Origin: Burkholderiales bacterium
GTDB lineage: Bacteria; Pseudomonadota; Gammaproteobacteria; Burkholderiales; Burkholderiaceae_C
DNA length: 41,656 bases
NCBI GenBank assembly: GCA_947446855.1
Contig: CANFIH010000015.1
Span: forward strand, 1 to 41,656
Direction: 5' to 3'
Shown here: positions 35,824 to 41,656 of the stretch, in pieces
Layout: the number at the start of each line of letters is the position of its first letter
Numbering within the stretch: position 1 is the first letter of the stretch
Made by a program: the position numbers and the translations under genes
Notes under the pieces: generated by a model
Seen by the model: only the letters and a program-made list of their open reading frames with translations
The model's database searches: none
Told to the model about the DNA's origin: nothing

Positions 35824-35850
35824 GCGGATGGGGCAGACCGGTGCGGGGCA

Positions 35851-36057
35851 TCAGGACCCGGCAGGCCCGGGGTCACCGACCGGAGGCGCCAGGGGGGCGC
35901 CCAGTGTCTCGGCGTAGGCCTGCTCCAGCCTTTGGGCCAGCACCTGGAACTCGGCCCAGGGCGGTTGCACTTTCGGCTCCTGATCCTGCGCTGCGGCAAT
36001 GGCGCCTGCACTGAGCGGCGGGGCGTCTGGCGCCTGATTGCGTCCGCTGTTATTCAT
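35851..36057 (-). CDS. Small Pro/Ala-rich protein of unknown function (68 aa)
   Basis: From the ATG at 36057 the frame gives 68 residues: a disordered N-terminus, a short helical segment (WAEFQVLAQRLEQAYAETLG) and a Pro/Gly-rich tail. No family is recognised. It ends 27 bp before the GGDEF-EAL gene start on the same strand, so it could be its leader gene. The frame remains open upstream to 36312, but that part looks non-coding. The ribosome site is weak. Confidence 0.4.
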   Translation of the reverse strand: MNNSGRNQAPDAPPLSAGAIAAAQDQEPKVQPPWAEFQVLAQRLEQAYAETLGAPLAPPVGDPGPAGS

Positions 36058-36163
36058 AGGTCTGTGGCTCGTTATTCTGGCTGTCTGACTGCGGGCGTAA
36101 GTCACCGCAAAGGCATAAAGGAGCGCGTTCCAACGACGTCCCGCATGTGTTCCAAGCATCGGT

Positions 36164-36177
36164 TTGACCCGAATCAA
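36164..36177. promoter_or_regulatory. FNR-like box upstream of the c-di-GMP protein unit
   Basis: TTGAC-CCGA-ATCAA differs from the FNR consensus TTGAT-N4-ATCAA at one base. It is 107 bp upstream of the small gene at 36057, in the 233-bp intergenic space that holds nothing else I recognise. About one such match is expected by chance in a window this size. Confidence 0.35.
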
Positions 36178-36290
36178 CAAACATGTTACGAGATTGGAAG
36201 TCAGTTGACCCGGCAAGTCAAATCGCAAAAAAAATTGAAACCAATGCTTCATTTTGAGCGTGCTTGCTTGCTGCAAACGGCTGCGGGCGC

Positions 36291-36872
36291 TTAGACCGGC
36301 CCGGCTTCCCAAAGCCGGGAAGCGATGGCTTGCAGCCGGGCAAAGTCGACCGGTTTGCCCATGACTTCGACCCGAGCCGGAAGGCCACCGTGGGCGTCGA
36401 TCTCTGGCAAGGGCAGGCCGGAAATGACCACAATGCCCATGTCTTTGAAACGCTCGATTTCACATAAGCCGCGCACCACGTTAAAACCGTTTACACCCGG
36501 CAGGCGCAGGTCACACACCAGCAAGCGGGGGCGCATTTCGCCCACCAGCACCAATGCCTCATAGCCATTGGGCGCGACATATGCCGTGGTTCCGAAGGGC
36601 CAGGAAGCCATATGCAGCTTGTAAAGCCGAATCAGATGGATATCGTCTTCCACAATCAACACCGGCATCACATAGGGCGCTTGCGCGAGCGCCGCTTTCT
36701 GACGCTGCGACTCCAACACCTCCAAGGCGGAGGCATGCAGGATGCGCCGGTGGCCGCCGTCGGTCTTCCAGCATTTGAGCAGTCCACGCTCTACCCATTG
36801 CTGGGCGGTCGGTACCGAGACGCCCAGCAGCTCTGCGGCTTCGCGCGTGGTGAGGTAGTTCGACATACTCAT
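36291..36872 (-). CDS. HTH-REC regulator (BldC/MerR-like DNA-binding domain fused to a receiver)
   Basis: This 193-residue protein has an N-terminal helix-turn-helix of the excisionase/BldC/MerR-like type (YLTTREAAELLGVSVPTAQQ then GHRRI, residues 6-45). A short linker and a C-terminal receiver follow (acidic residues E75-D77, phospho-acceptor D121 in VCDLRLPGVNG, Lys in VMGKPVD). This order, DNA-binding domain first and receiver last, is the reverse of ordinary OmpR/NarL regulators. It is encoded upstream of the c-di-GMP and phosphorelay genes on the same strand and is a candidate transcriptional output of the island. AAGGG lies just before the first ATG; a second ATG two codons later is possible. 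Confidence 0.85.
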   Translation of the reverse strand: MSMSNYLTTREAAELLGVSVPTAQQWVERGLLKCWKTDGGHRRILHASALEVLESQRQKAALAQAPYVMPVLIVEDDIHLIRLYKLHMASWPFGTTAYVAPNGYEALVLVGEMRPRLLVCDLRLPGVNGFNVVRGLCEIERFKDMGIVVISGLPLPEIDAHGGLPARVEVMGKPVDFARLQAIASRLWEAGPV

Positions 36873-37206
36873 CCGCGTCCCTTAGCCGGCGATGGGTGGG
36901 CGCAGTGGCCGGCGACCATCGACATGGGCGTTACGCCATGGCAACGCTGCCTCTCCGCCCGAATATGCCTTTGCGCCATCGCCTCATCCCTTGTGTATTT
37001 CCGCTGATTGTCGACCATATCCGGCACGACTCGGCGGCACAGGCGAAGACATTGCCTATCTTGTCAAGAAAATTGCTGCTTCTACGCACTTTTCCCGCGG
37101 GGCATCACAACCAGAACGCGTGGAGGCTGCGCCGTCTGCACGCGGCCAACCTTGTGCTCAGCCGATGCTGGCACATGGTGGCCGCACGCAACGCACTGCG
37201 CTGTGG
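36873..37206. other. Intergenic region without a recognised gene
   Basis: This 334-bp stretch lies between the HTH-REC gene start and the FKBP gene stop. It contains a direct repeat of GCCGGCGA (about 36882 and 36910) with flanking CGATGG/CCATCG that can pair, close to the HTH-REC start. I see no convincing coding region, RNA gene or terminator in the rest. Confidence 0.5.
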
Positions 37207-37899
37207 CTACTTCACATCCACCAGTTCCACTTCAAAGCGCAGGGTCTGGTTCGGGCCGATGGTGCGACCCGCGCCGCGCTCGCCGTACGCCAGTGCAGCA
37301 GGTATGGTCAGCTGCCATTTGGAGCCCAGGGGCATGAGCTTGAGCGCTTCGCGCCAGCCTGGAATCACACCGCCGACTTTGAAGGTGGCCGGGCTGCCGG
37401 GCTGGCTGGCATCGAAGGTGGTGCCGTCTATCAGTTGCCCGCTGTAGTTGGCAAGCACCGACGAGTCGTCCGTGGGTTTGCGACCGGTGCCGGCTTTGAG
37501 CACCTCGTATTGCAGTCCACTGGGCAATGTGGTGACGCCGGGCTTCTTGGCATTGGCCGCCAGAAATTCGGCACCGGCCTTCAGGTTGCCTTCGGCTTCC
37601 TGCTTGCGCGCAGCAACCATCTTGGCGCGCACATCACTCTCGAGTTCGCTTACCAGGCGCTTGACTTCGGCATCAGACAATGCCAGTTTGGCGCCACTGG
37701 TGGCGTCGCGCAGGCCGTGGATCAGTTGCTCGACATCGAAGGCCACGCCTTGGGCTTTGAAATTACGCACCATGTCCACCCCCACCGCATAACCCGTGGC
37801 TTCCAGCGGCGTCTTGAAAGGGCTTGCGGGTGCCTGGGCTAGCGCAGCTCCGGCCAGCAGGGTCAGGGCCATCGAAAGGCAAAGGGGTTTGAGTTTCAT
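37207..37899 (-). CDS. Exported FKBP-type peptidyl-prolyl isomerase
   Basis: This 230-residue protein has a signal peptide (LCLSMALTLLAGAALA, cleaved near AQA). A helical N-terminal dimerisation region of the Mip/FkpA type follows (about 30-125, GYAVGVDMVRNF, LESDVRAKMVAARKQEAEGN). A C-terminal FKBP domain ends the protein (about 135-230: LPSGLQYEVLKAGTG, VLANYSGQLIDGTTFDAS, IPGWREALKLMPLGSKW, IPAALAYGERGAG, LRFEVELVDVK). It catalyses cis-trans proline isomerisation in periplasmic protein folding. The ATG at 37899 has AAGGA six bases upstream; the open frame further upstream is not used. Confidence 0.93.
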   Translation of the reverse strand: MKLKPLCLSMALTLLAGAALAQAPASPFKTPLEATGYAVGVDMVRNFKAQGVAFDVEQLIHGLRDATSGAKLALSDAEVKRLVSELESDVRAKMVAARKQEAEGNLKAGAEFLAANAKKPGVTTLPSGLQYEVLKAGTGRKPTDDSSVLANYSGQLIDGTTFDASQPGSPATFKVGGVIPGWREALKLMPLGSKWQLTIPAALAYGERGAGRTIGPNQTLRFEVELVDVK

Positions 37900-38019
37900 G
37901 TATTTTCCTTGGGGTCGATAAAAAGAAGGCTCCGAGCCCGATCCGTCCAGATCAGGCGCTCCATGTGTCAATGGTACCCTGCGCAAAGCCCACGATGTGG
38001 GCACCGTGTGCCTGACGTT

Positions 38020-40029
38020 CTATGGCGTGGGGGATTGCGCAGGCGCGCTGACCAGACGGGACAATGCGGGCACCCCGATAGGCGCTGTGGCCAGCCAGGG
38101 CAGCAAGTAGTTGCGCTTTGACAAGCCGCCTTGCACCCGCGCGATTTGCCTTTGCTCACCCTGCAAGCGTGCGCCCAGCAAGGGGTCTTGGGTGCCTGCC
38201 ACCAGCACGCTTTTGTTGATGACCCAGGCAAATGGCTCGATCTGGGCGCGGCGCAGGTCCTCCTGCAGGGCCTGCGCCTGCGACACCGGCGTGGTCTCGG
38301 GCAAGGTGACCAGAATGATTTTCGTGTAATCCGGATCCTGCAGGCGCATCAGCGGTGTAACCAGCCGGTGGCTGGCCTGTCCCTCAAACTCGCGCATCAT
38401 CTGCCGGTGGTAAGCGCCGGTGGCGTCCATCAGCAAGAGCGAGTGGCCGGTAGGCGCGGTGTCCAGCACCACAAAAGCGCTACGCCCTTCACTCACGATG
38501 CGGGCAAAGGCGTGGAACACGGCGACTTCCTCGGTGCAGGGGGAGCGCAGGTCTTCCAACATCAAGGCCTTTTCCTGTGCGTCGAGCTGTGTGCCTTTTG
38601 CTGCCATGATTTTGTCCACATAGCGCTGCGTTTCCACCTGCGGGTCGATGCGGTCCACCTTGAGGCCAGGCAGTTCGCCGGCTAAGGTCACGACAAGGTG
38701 GGCGGCCGGGTCGGTGGTGCTGAGGTGCACGCTCTTGCCGCGCTGCACCAGGCCCACAGCAAGGGCTGCGGCCACCGTGGTCTTACCCACACCGCCCTTG
38801 CCCATCACCATGATCAGGCCGCGACCGGCTTGCGCCAGCTCATCCGCAAGTACATCCAGCCCCTGAACTTGCGTGACGCCTGGCGGAAGAGCCGCACCTG
38901 CAGGCGGTGCGGCGCCTTGTCCCAGCAAGGCGCGCAGTGCCACCAGACCTACCGTATCGAAGGGGCGCAGGAGTACCTGATCTTGTGGCAGGGCTTGCAA
39001 AGTCAACGGCATGGTTGACAGTGCCTGCGTTCCCAGGGCTTCAATGGCGGATGCAATGGCGTCCGCGTGCGCGCTGGCATGGAATACCCCATTGATCACC
39101 AAACGCTGGTTGGAAAGGCCCAGGGCCTGGAGTTCTTCCGAGGTTCGCGCGGCCTCTTTGATGGCGCCGGCATCCGGCCGCGTTACCAGCACCACGGTGG
39201 TTTGTGTGGGATCGCTCAAAGCGGCTAACGCGGCCTTGAAGCGGACTTCCTGCATCTTCAGGCCGGAGTGCGGCCCCAGGCATGAGGCGCCCCGGTCGTT
39301 GCCGGCCAGAAAACCGCTCCAGGCCTTGGGCAGGCTGAGCAGGCGCAAGGTGTGTCCGGTGGGTGCGGTATCAAACACGATGTGGTCATACGGCTGGCCT
39401 GGGGCCGACAGCAGGCTGGCAAACTCGTCAAAGGAGGCGATCTCGGTGGTGCAGGCACCGGACAACTGCTCGCGCACCGTGGCGAGTTCCGCGTCACTGG
39501 AGTCCGCCGCCATTTGCGCCACCACACGCTGGCGATAGGCCTCGGCGGCGTTGTCGGGGTCTATGTTCAGCACCGCGAGTCCAGGCACCTGCGGCACGGG
39601 CACCGGGCTATTTTTTAACGCTACGCCCAGCATCTCATCGAGGTTGGTGGCGGTGTCGGTGCTGACCAGCAACACGCGCTTGCCGCTATCGGCCAAATAC
39701 AGTGCAACCGCTGTGGACAGTGAGGTTTTCCCCACGCCGCCCTTGCCGGTAAAGAACAAGTGACGTGAGGGATGTTCCAGCAAAGACAGCGGCTTGGGAC
39801 TGAGCCACAGTTCCACCGCATGGTGGGCGGGAATGCCCCCGCTGTGCACCAGTTGCCCATTGACCAATACGGCCGGTGTGCGCTGCACGCCCAAGCCTTG
39901 GATCTGGGCGCGGTCGGTGACCTTGTCGATCTGCACTGCCACGCCCAATTCGTGTGCCACCCGCTCAATCATGGCGGTGGTGGCTTGGCACTTGGAACAA
40001 CCGGAACCCAACACGAGAACTTTCAACAT
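38020..40029 (-). CDS. arsA: Thioredoxin-like domain fused to ArsA arsenite-transporting ATPase
   Basis: This 669-residue protein has an N-terminal thioredoxin-like small domain (residues 1-80, VLGSGCSKCQAT with C11 and C14, RTPAVLVNGQ) followed by both ArsA halves. Half one has P-loop GKGGVGKT (95-102), C193 in SGACTTEIASFDEF, DTAPTGHT (220-227) and C250. Half two has a second GKGGVGKT (from 410), C498 in SPCTEEVAVFHAF and DTAPTGHS. C193, C250 and C498 align with the arsenite-binding cysteines of plasmid ArsA (C113, C172, C422). ArsA powers arsenite efflux through ArsB. No arsB, arsD or arsR is in the window. The extra domain explains the length excess over the usual 583 residues and may replace the ArsD chaperone. 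Confidence 0.88.
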   Translation of the reverse strand: MLKVLVLGSGCSKCQATTAMIERVAHELGVAVQIDKVTDRAQIQGLGVQRTPAVLVNGQLVHSGGIPAHHAVELWLSPKPLSLLEHPSRHLFFTGKGGVGKTSLSTAVALYLADSGKRVLLVSTDTATNLDEMLGVALKNSPVPVPQVPGLAVLNIDPDNAAEAYRQRVVAQMAADSSDAELATVREQLSGACTTEIASFDEFASLLSAPGQPYDHIVFDTAPTGHTLRLLSLPKAWSGFLAGNDRGASCLGPHSGLKMQEVRFKAALAALSDPTQTTVVLVTRPDAGAIKEAARTSEELQALGLSNQRLVINGVFHASAHADAIASAIEALGTQALSTMPLTLQALPQDQVLLRPFDTVGLVALRALLGQGAAPPAGAALPPGVTQVQGLDVLADELAQAGRGLIMVMGKGGVGKTTVAAALAVGLVQRGKSVHLSTTDPAAHLVVTLAGELPGLKVDRIDPQVETQRYVDKIMAAKGTQLDAQEKALMLEDLRSPCTEEVAVFHAFARIVSEGRSAFVVLDTAPTGHSLLLMDATGAYHRQMMREFEGQASHRLVTPLMRLQDPDYTKIILVTLPETTPVSQAQALQEDLRRAQIEPFAWVINKSVLVAGTQDPLLGARLQGEQRQIARVQGGLSKRNYLLPWLATAPIGVPALSRLVSAPAQSPTP

Positions 40030-40126
40030 GACCCCACTCCATGCGAACCGACACTATCGAACCTGCTAGATGCTGGCACAGGCGGCTTCAGTCGTCTGTA
40101 TGCTGCGCACCTCATTCAGCTTGTGT

Positions 40127-40140
40127 TTGATAGATGTCAA
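40127..40140. promoter_or_regulatory. FNR-like box 1 upstream of the DUF3149 gene
   Basis: TTGAT-AGAT-GTCAA matches TTGAT-N4-ATCAA at nine of ten positions. It is centred about 100 bp before the DUF3149 start, between that gene and arsA, and close to the gene for an FNR-family regulator whose recognition helix fits this motif. Confidence 0.5.
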
Positions 40141-40158
40141 CCTTTGGAAAATTGAACG

Positions 40159-40186
40159 GCAGCGACTGATATTTATCAGTCGCTGC
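40159..40186. promoter_or_regulatory. 28-bp near-perfect palindrome containing a second FNR-like core
   Basis: Two 13-bp arms (starting GCAGCGACTGATA) are exact inverse complements around two T. The core CTGAT-ATTT-ATCAG (40166-40179) is one base per half away from the FNR box. It is 39 bp from the first FNR-like box and about 60 bp before the DUF3149 start. It lacks a T tract, so an operator is more likely than a terminator. Confidence 0.5.
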
Positions 40187-40232
40187 GACAGCCCGAGTGC
40201 CCACACTCCGGTCAATTCACCAGGAGATCACT

Positions 40233-40376
40233 ATGAAACTGCTTACCGACCTGTTTACCACCGACTATGGGATCATGAGCATCAGTGGCATCGCATTCAT
40301 GATTGGAATGGCCGTGTTTTTTATCTGGTACTTCAACCACAAGATGAATGAAACGGCGGAGACCCCCAGCAAGTAA
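40233..40376 (+). CDS. DUF3149 small membrane protein
   Basis: This 47-residue protein has the DUF3149 pattern: MKLLTDLFTTDYGIMSISGI followed by one transmembrane helix (AFMIGMAVFFIWYF) and a short polar tail. AGGAG sits seven bases before the ATG, an excellent ribosome site. The function of the family is unknown. Two FNR-like boxes upstream and the convergent FNR-family gene 11 bp beyond its stop suggest oxygen- or redox-linked expression. Confidence 0.85.
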   Translation: MKLLTDLFTTDYGIMSISGIAFMIGMAVFFIWYFNHKMNETAETPSK

Positions 40377-40387
40377 TTGCTGCGCCT

Positions 40388-41092
40388 TTAGTCCACGAGC
40401 AAACCGGCGGGGTTGAGGATGCGATAGATTCTTCCGTGCTTGTCCAGCGGCTCCAGCACGCCTTCCCGTGTAAAGCGACTGACTTCGCGGCTGACGGTTT
40501 CCATCTTCAGGTCGACCATCGAGCCGATGTCCTCACGGCTAAAGAGGGTGACCAGTTGGGCGTCTTCAGGGTTGCGCATTTTGAGAATGAAGTTGGCAAC
40601 CCGTTGGCGCGCGGTGCCAAAGTTCAGATCTGCCAGCCAATCCTCAGCCTCCTTCTGGTTATGCGACCACTTTTTCATCAGACTTTGGTGTAACCGGGGG
40701 GACTGCACGGCCAAGGTTTGAATGACATCCAGGGGTATGCGGCAGGCAGAAGTTGCGGTGAGGGCGATTGCAGCGGTCTCGGATTTGCCGTGCACCAGGG
40801 CCTCCAGCCCGATCACATCGCCCTGGCGCATGACCCGTACGATGCGCTCACGACCATCGCTGGTGGTGCGTACGAGCTTGACCATGCCAGAGCGCAGGGT
40901 CAGAAGACCCGGAGCACGCGCCCCCTCCTGCGCCAACATGGCTCCGGGTGGGTAATCCATGTCGTCGATGGGCGCGTGGATCTTGGCAAAATCCGATTCA
41001 TCCAGGTCGGCAAACAAGACCAACTCGCGAATCGCGCAGTTACGGCAATCGGCAGTTCCACGCCACGCGGATGCAGTTTGGATGGGTATCAC
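40388..41092 (-). CDS. CRP/FNR-family transcriptional regulator with an incomplete FNR cysteine set
   Basis: This protein of about 234 residues has a cyclic-nucleotide-type sensor barrel (about 35-140), dimerisation helix and HTH. The recognition helix METVSREVSRF keeps the Glu, Ser and Arg that read TTGAT half-sites in FNR. The N-terminus has DCRNCAIRELV: the first two FNR cysteines are present, but the third position is Val. One central Cys exists (TSACRIPL). A [4Fe-4S] sensor therefore lacks one usual ligand. The start is best taken as the GTG at 41092 (AAGGGG nine bases upstream); a TTG at 41098 is too close to that site. Targets may include the adjacent FNR-like boxes. Confidence 0.85.
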   Translation of the reverse strand: MIPIQTASAWRGTADCRNCAIRELVLFADLDESDFAKIHAPIDDMDYPPGAMLAQEGARAPGLLTLRSGMVKLVRTTSDGRERIVRVMRQGDVIGLEALVHGKSETAAIALTATSACRIPLDVIQTLAVQSPRLHQSLMKKWSHNQKEAEDWLADLNFGTARQRVANFILKMRNPEDAQLVTLFSREDIGSMVDLKMETVSREVSRFTREGVLEPLDKHGRIYRILNPAGLLVD

Positions 41093-41518
41093 CGTCAATA
41101 TCCCCTTGTAATGTGTCGCCGGCCGAGTGCCATTTCAACACCATTTCGTTGCATCGCTGATTGCGCGCGGTCTAAGGGCGGATGACAGATGCCTTCAACA
41201 TCCAGCCCCGCACCTTTTTTGGAAATTTGCCAAAAATCAATCGCAATTTAAAGCCTTGCACTGACCACTTTACTACCGACAAGGGCCAGCTAGCAGTCGA
41301 ATTCACACTGATGTCCCTGGCGCTTGCGATAGACATGCGCCTGCTCATTGTGAGAACAATGCGGGAGAGCGAATTTTGCCGTTGCTGTCCTGGACAGCGC
41401 GCAGGCAGCGCTGCACGATGTTGGCGTAAATGCCGCGCTGCGTTGCCACTGCGGCAATGGACGCTCCGGGCCGGGTGCAGGCGCTATTGAATTCGCATTT
41501 GCCCACCAAATTCCGGGC
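41093..41518. other. Intergenic region without a supported gene
   Basis: This 426-bp stretch lies between the FNR-family gene and the rRNA operon terminator. Open frames on both strands (for example 41182-41490) have no family resemblance and no good ribosome site. The AT-rich part near 41210-41260 may hold the regulator promoter, but I cannot assign boxes. Confidence 0.4.
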
Positions 41519-41520
41519 AA

Positions 41521-41552
41521 AAAAAAGCCCCAGTTTTCACTGGGGCTTTTTT
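41521..41552. terminator. Strong, potentially bidirectional terminator after the 5S rRNA gene
   Basis: A 14-bp perfect stem (AAAAAAGCCCCAGT paired with ACTGGGGCTTTTTT) with the loop TTTC. On the minus strand it follows the 5S gene by about 10 bp and ends in an uninterrupted T run of six to eight. It should end the rRNA operon transcript and could also work on the plus strand. Confidence 0.92.
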
Positions 41553-41562
41553 GCTATTAATA

Positions 41563-41656
41563 GCCTGACGATGACCTACTTTCACACGGGAACCCGCACT
41601 ATCATTGGCGCAGACGCGTTTCACTGTCCTGTTCGGGATGGGAAGGAGTGGTACCA
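41563..41656 (-). rRNA. rrf: 5S ribosomal RNA, 3' part (continues beyond the window)
   Basis: Read on the minus strand, the last 94 bases contain conserved 5S blocks: the loop B/C region CCCATCCCGAAC, then AGTGAAACG, and the 3' part with GATAGTG and GGTTCCCGTGTGAAAGTAGG before the final GTCATCGTCAGGC. The 5' 20-25 bases lie outside the window. The gene ends an rRNA operon transcribed toward lower coordinates and is followed by the strong terminator. The precise 3' end is uncertain by one or two bases. Confidence 0.93.

Noticed and set aside
36301..36318. Perfect 7-bp hairpin (CCGGCTT with AAGCCGG) as a terminator of the HTH-REC gene
   Set aside because: It lies inside the coding sequence near the stop and has no T tract.
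41182..41490. 102-codon plus-strand frame between the FNR-family gene and the 5S terminator
   Set aside because: No family resemblance, no good ribosome site and an overlapping frame on the other strand of similar length; coding status unsupported.

Overview
The window reads as chromosomal DNA of a GC-rich betaproteobacterium. The NsrR/Ric/NnrS set, the short HPF, the DUF3149 gene and the PedF-type cytochrome all suit Burkholderiales, most likely Comamonadaceae (a Rhodoferax-like organism). The species is inferred from gene content and family resemblance only; no search was run.

Layout. (1) 1-4011: the 5' end of a pyruvate carboxylase gene, a periplasmic double-Cache protein, then a nitric-oxide stress block (nnrS and ric on the minus strand, nsrR divergent on the plus strand, with two NsrR-like operators between ric and nsrR). 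(2) 4012-4560: gene debris, a chemoreceptor ligand-domain fragment followed by a SirB2 fragment; then a small cupin gene. (3) 4950-23430: a large PQQ-dependent alcohol oxidation locus. It contains an ExaA/PedH-type quinoprotein dehydrogenase with the extra Asp that marks lanthanide-dependent enzymes, a PedF cytochrome c550, a second small cytochrome c, a XoxJ/MxaJ-like binding protein, and a Sel1-repeat protein. It also holds the parts of a Lut/Ped-type ABC system in two separated pieces (ATPase and beta-propeller at 9-11 kb; permease and binding protein at 21-23 kb), a NosR-like Fe-S flavoprotein with its ApbE flavin transferase, a separate NitT/TauT-type ABC importer, and an AcoR-type sigma54 activator. 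I can read -24/-12 (sigma54) promoters in front of nearly every transcription unit of this locus, so it looks like one regulon run by the resident activator. (4) 23755-26245: hpf, a small acidic protein, glgC and a 2Fe-2S ferredoxin that seems to use a CTG start. (5) 26232-36872: a signalling island. Five tightly packed minus-strand genes (REC, REC-EAL, membrane-anchored MCP, REC, and a hybrid kinase ending in HPt) lie downstream of a REC-PAS-GGDEF-EAL-PAS protein and an HTH-REC regulator, with several small unknown proteins. No cheA or cheW is present. (6) 37207-41656: an exported FKBP isomerase, an ArsA ATPase fused to an N-terminal thioredoxin-like CxxC domain, a DUF3149 membrane peptide preceded by FNR-like boxes, an FNR-family regulator lacking one N-terminal cysteine, a strong terminator and the 3' part of a 5S rRNA gene on the minus strand.

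How the parts may work together. An alcohol (or lanthanide) signal acting on the GAF domain of the AcoR-like protein would switch on sigma54 promoters for the dehydrogenase, its cytochromes and the transporters. Electrons would pass from PQQ to PedF. The Lut-like ABC system would handle the metal, and the NosR-like/ApbE pair would add a membrane flavin/Fe-S redox route. The signalling island would tie a phosphorelay and a chemoreceptor to c-di-GMP turnover. These links are inferences from gene order and motifs.
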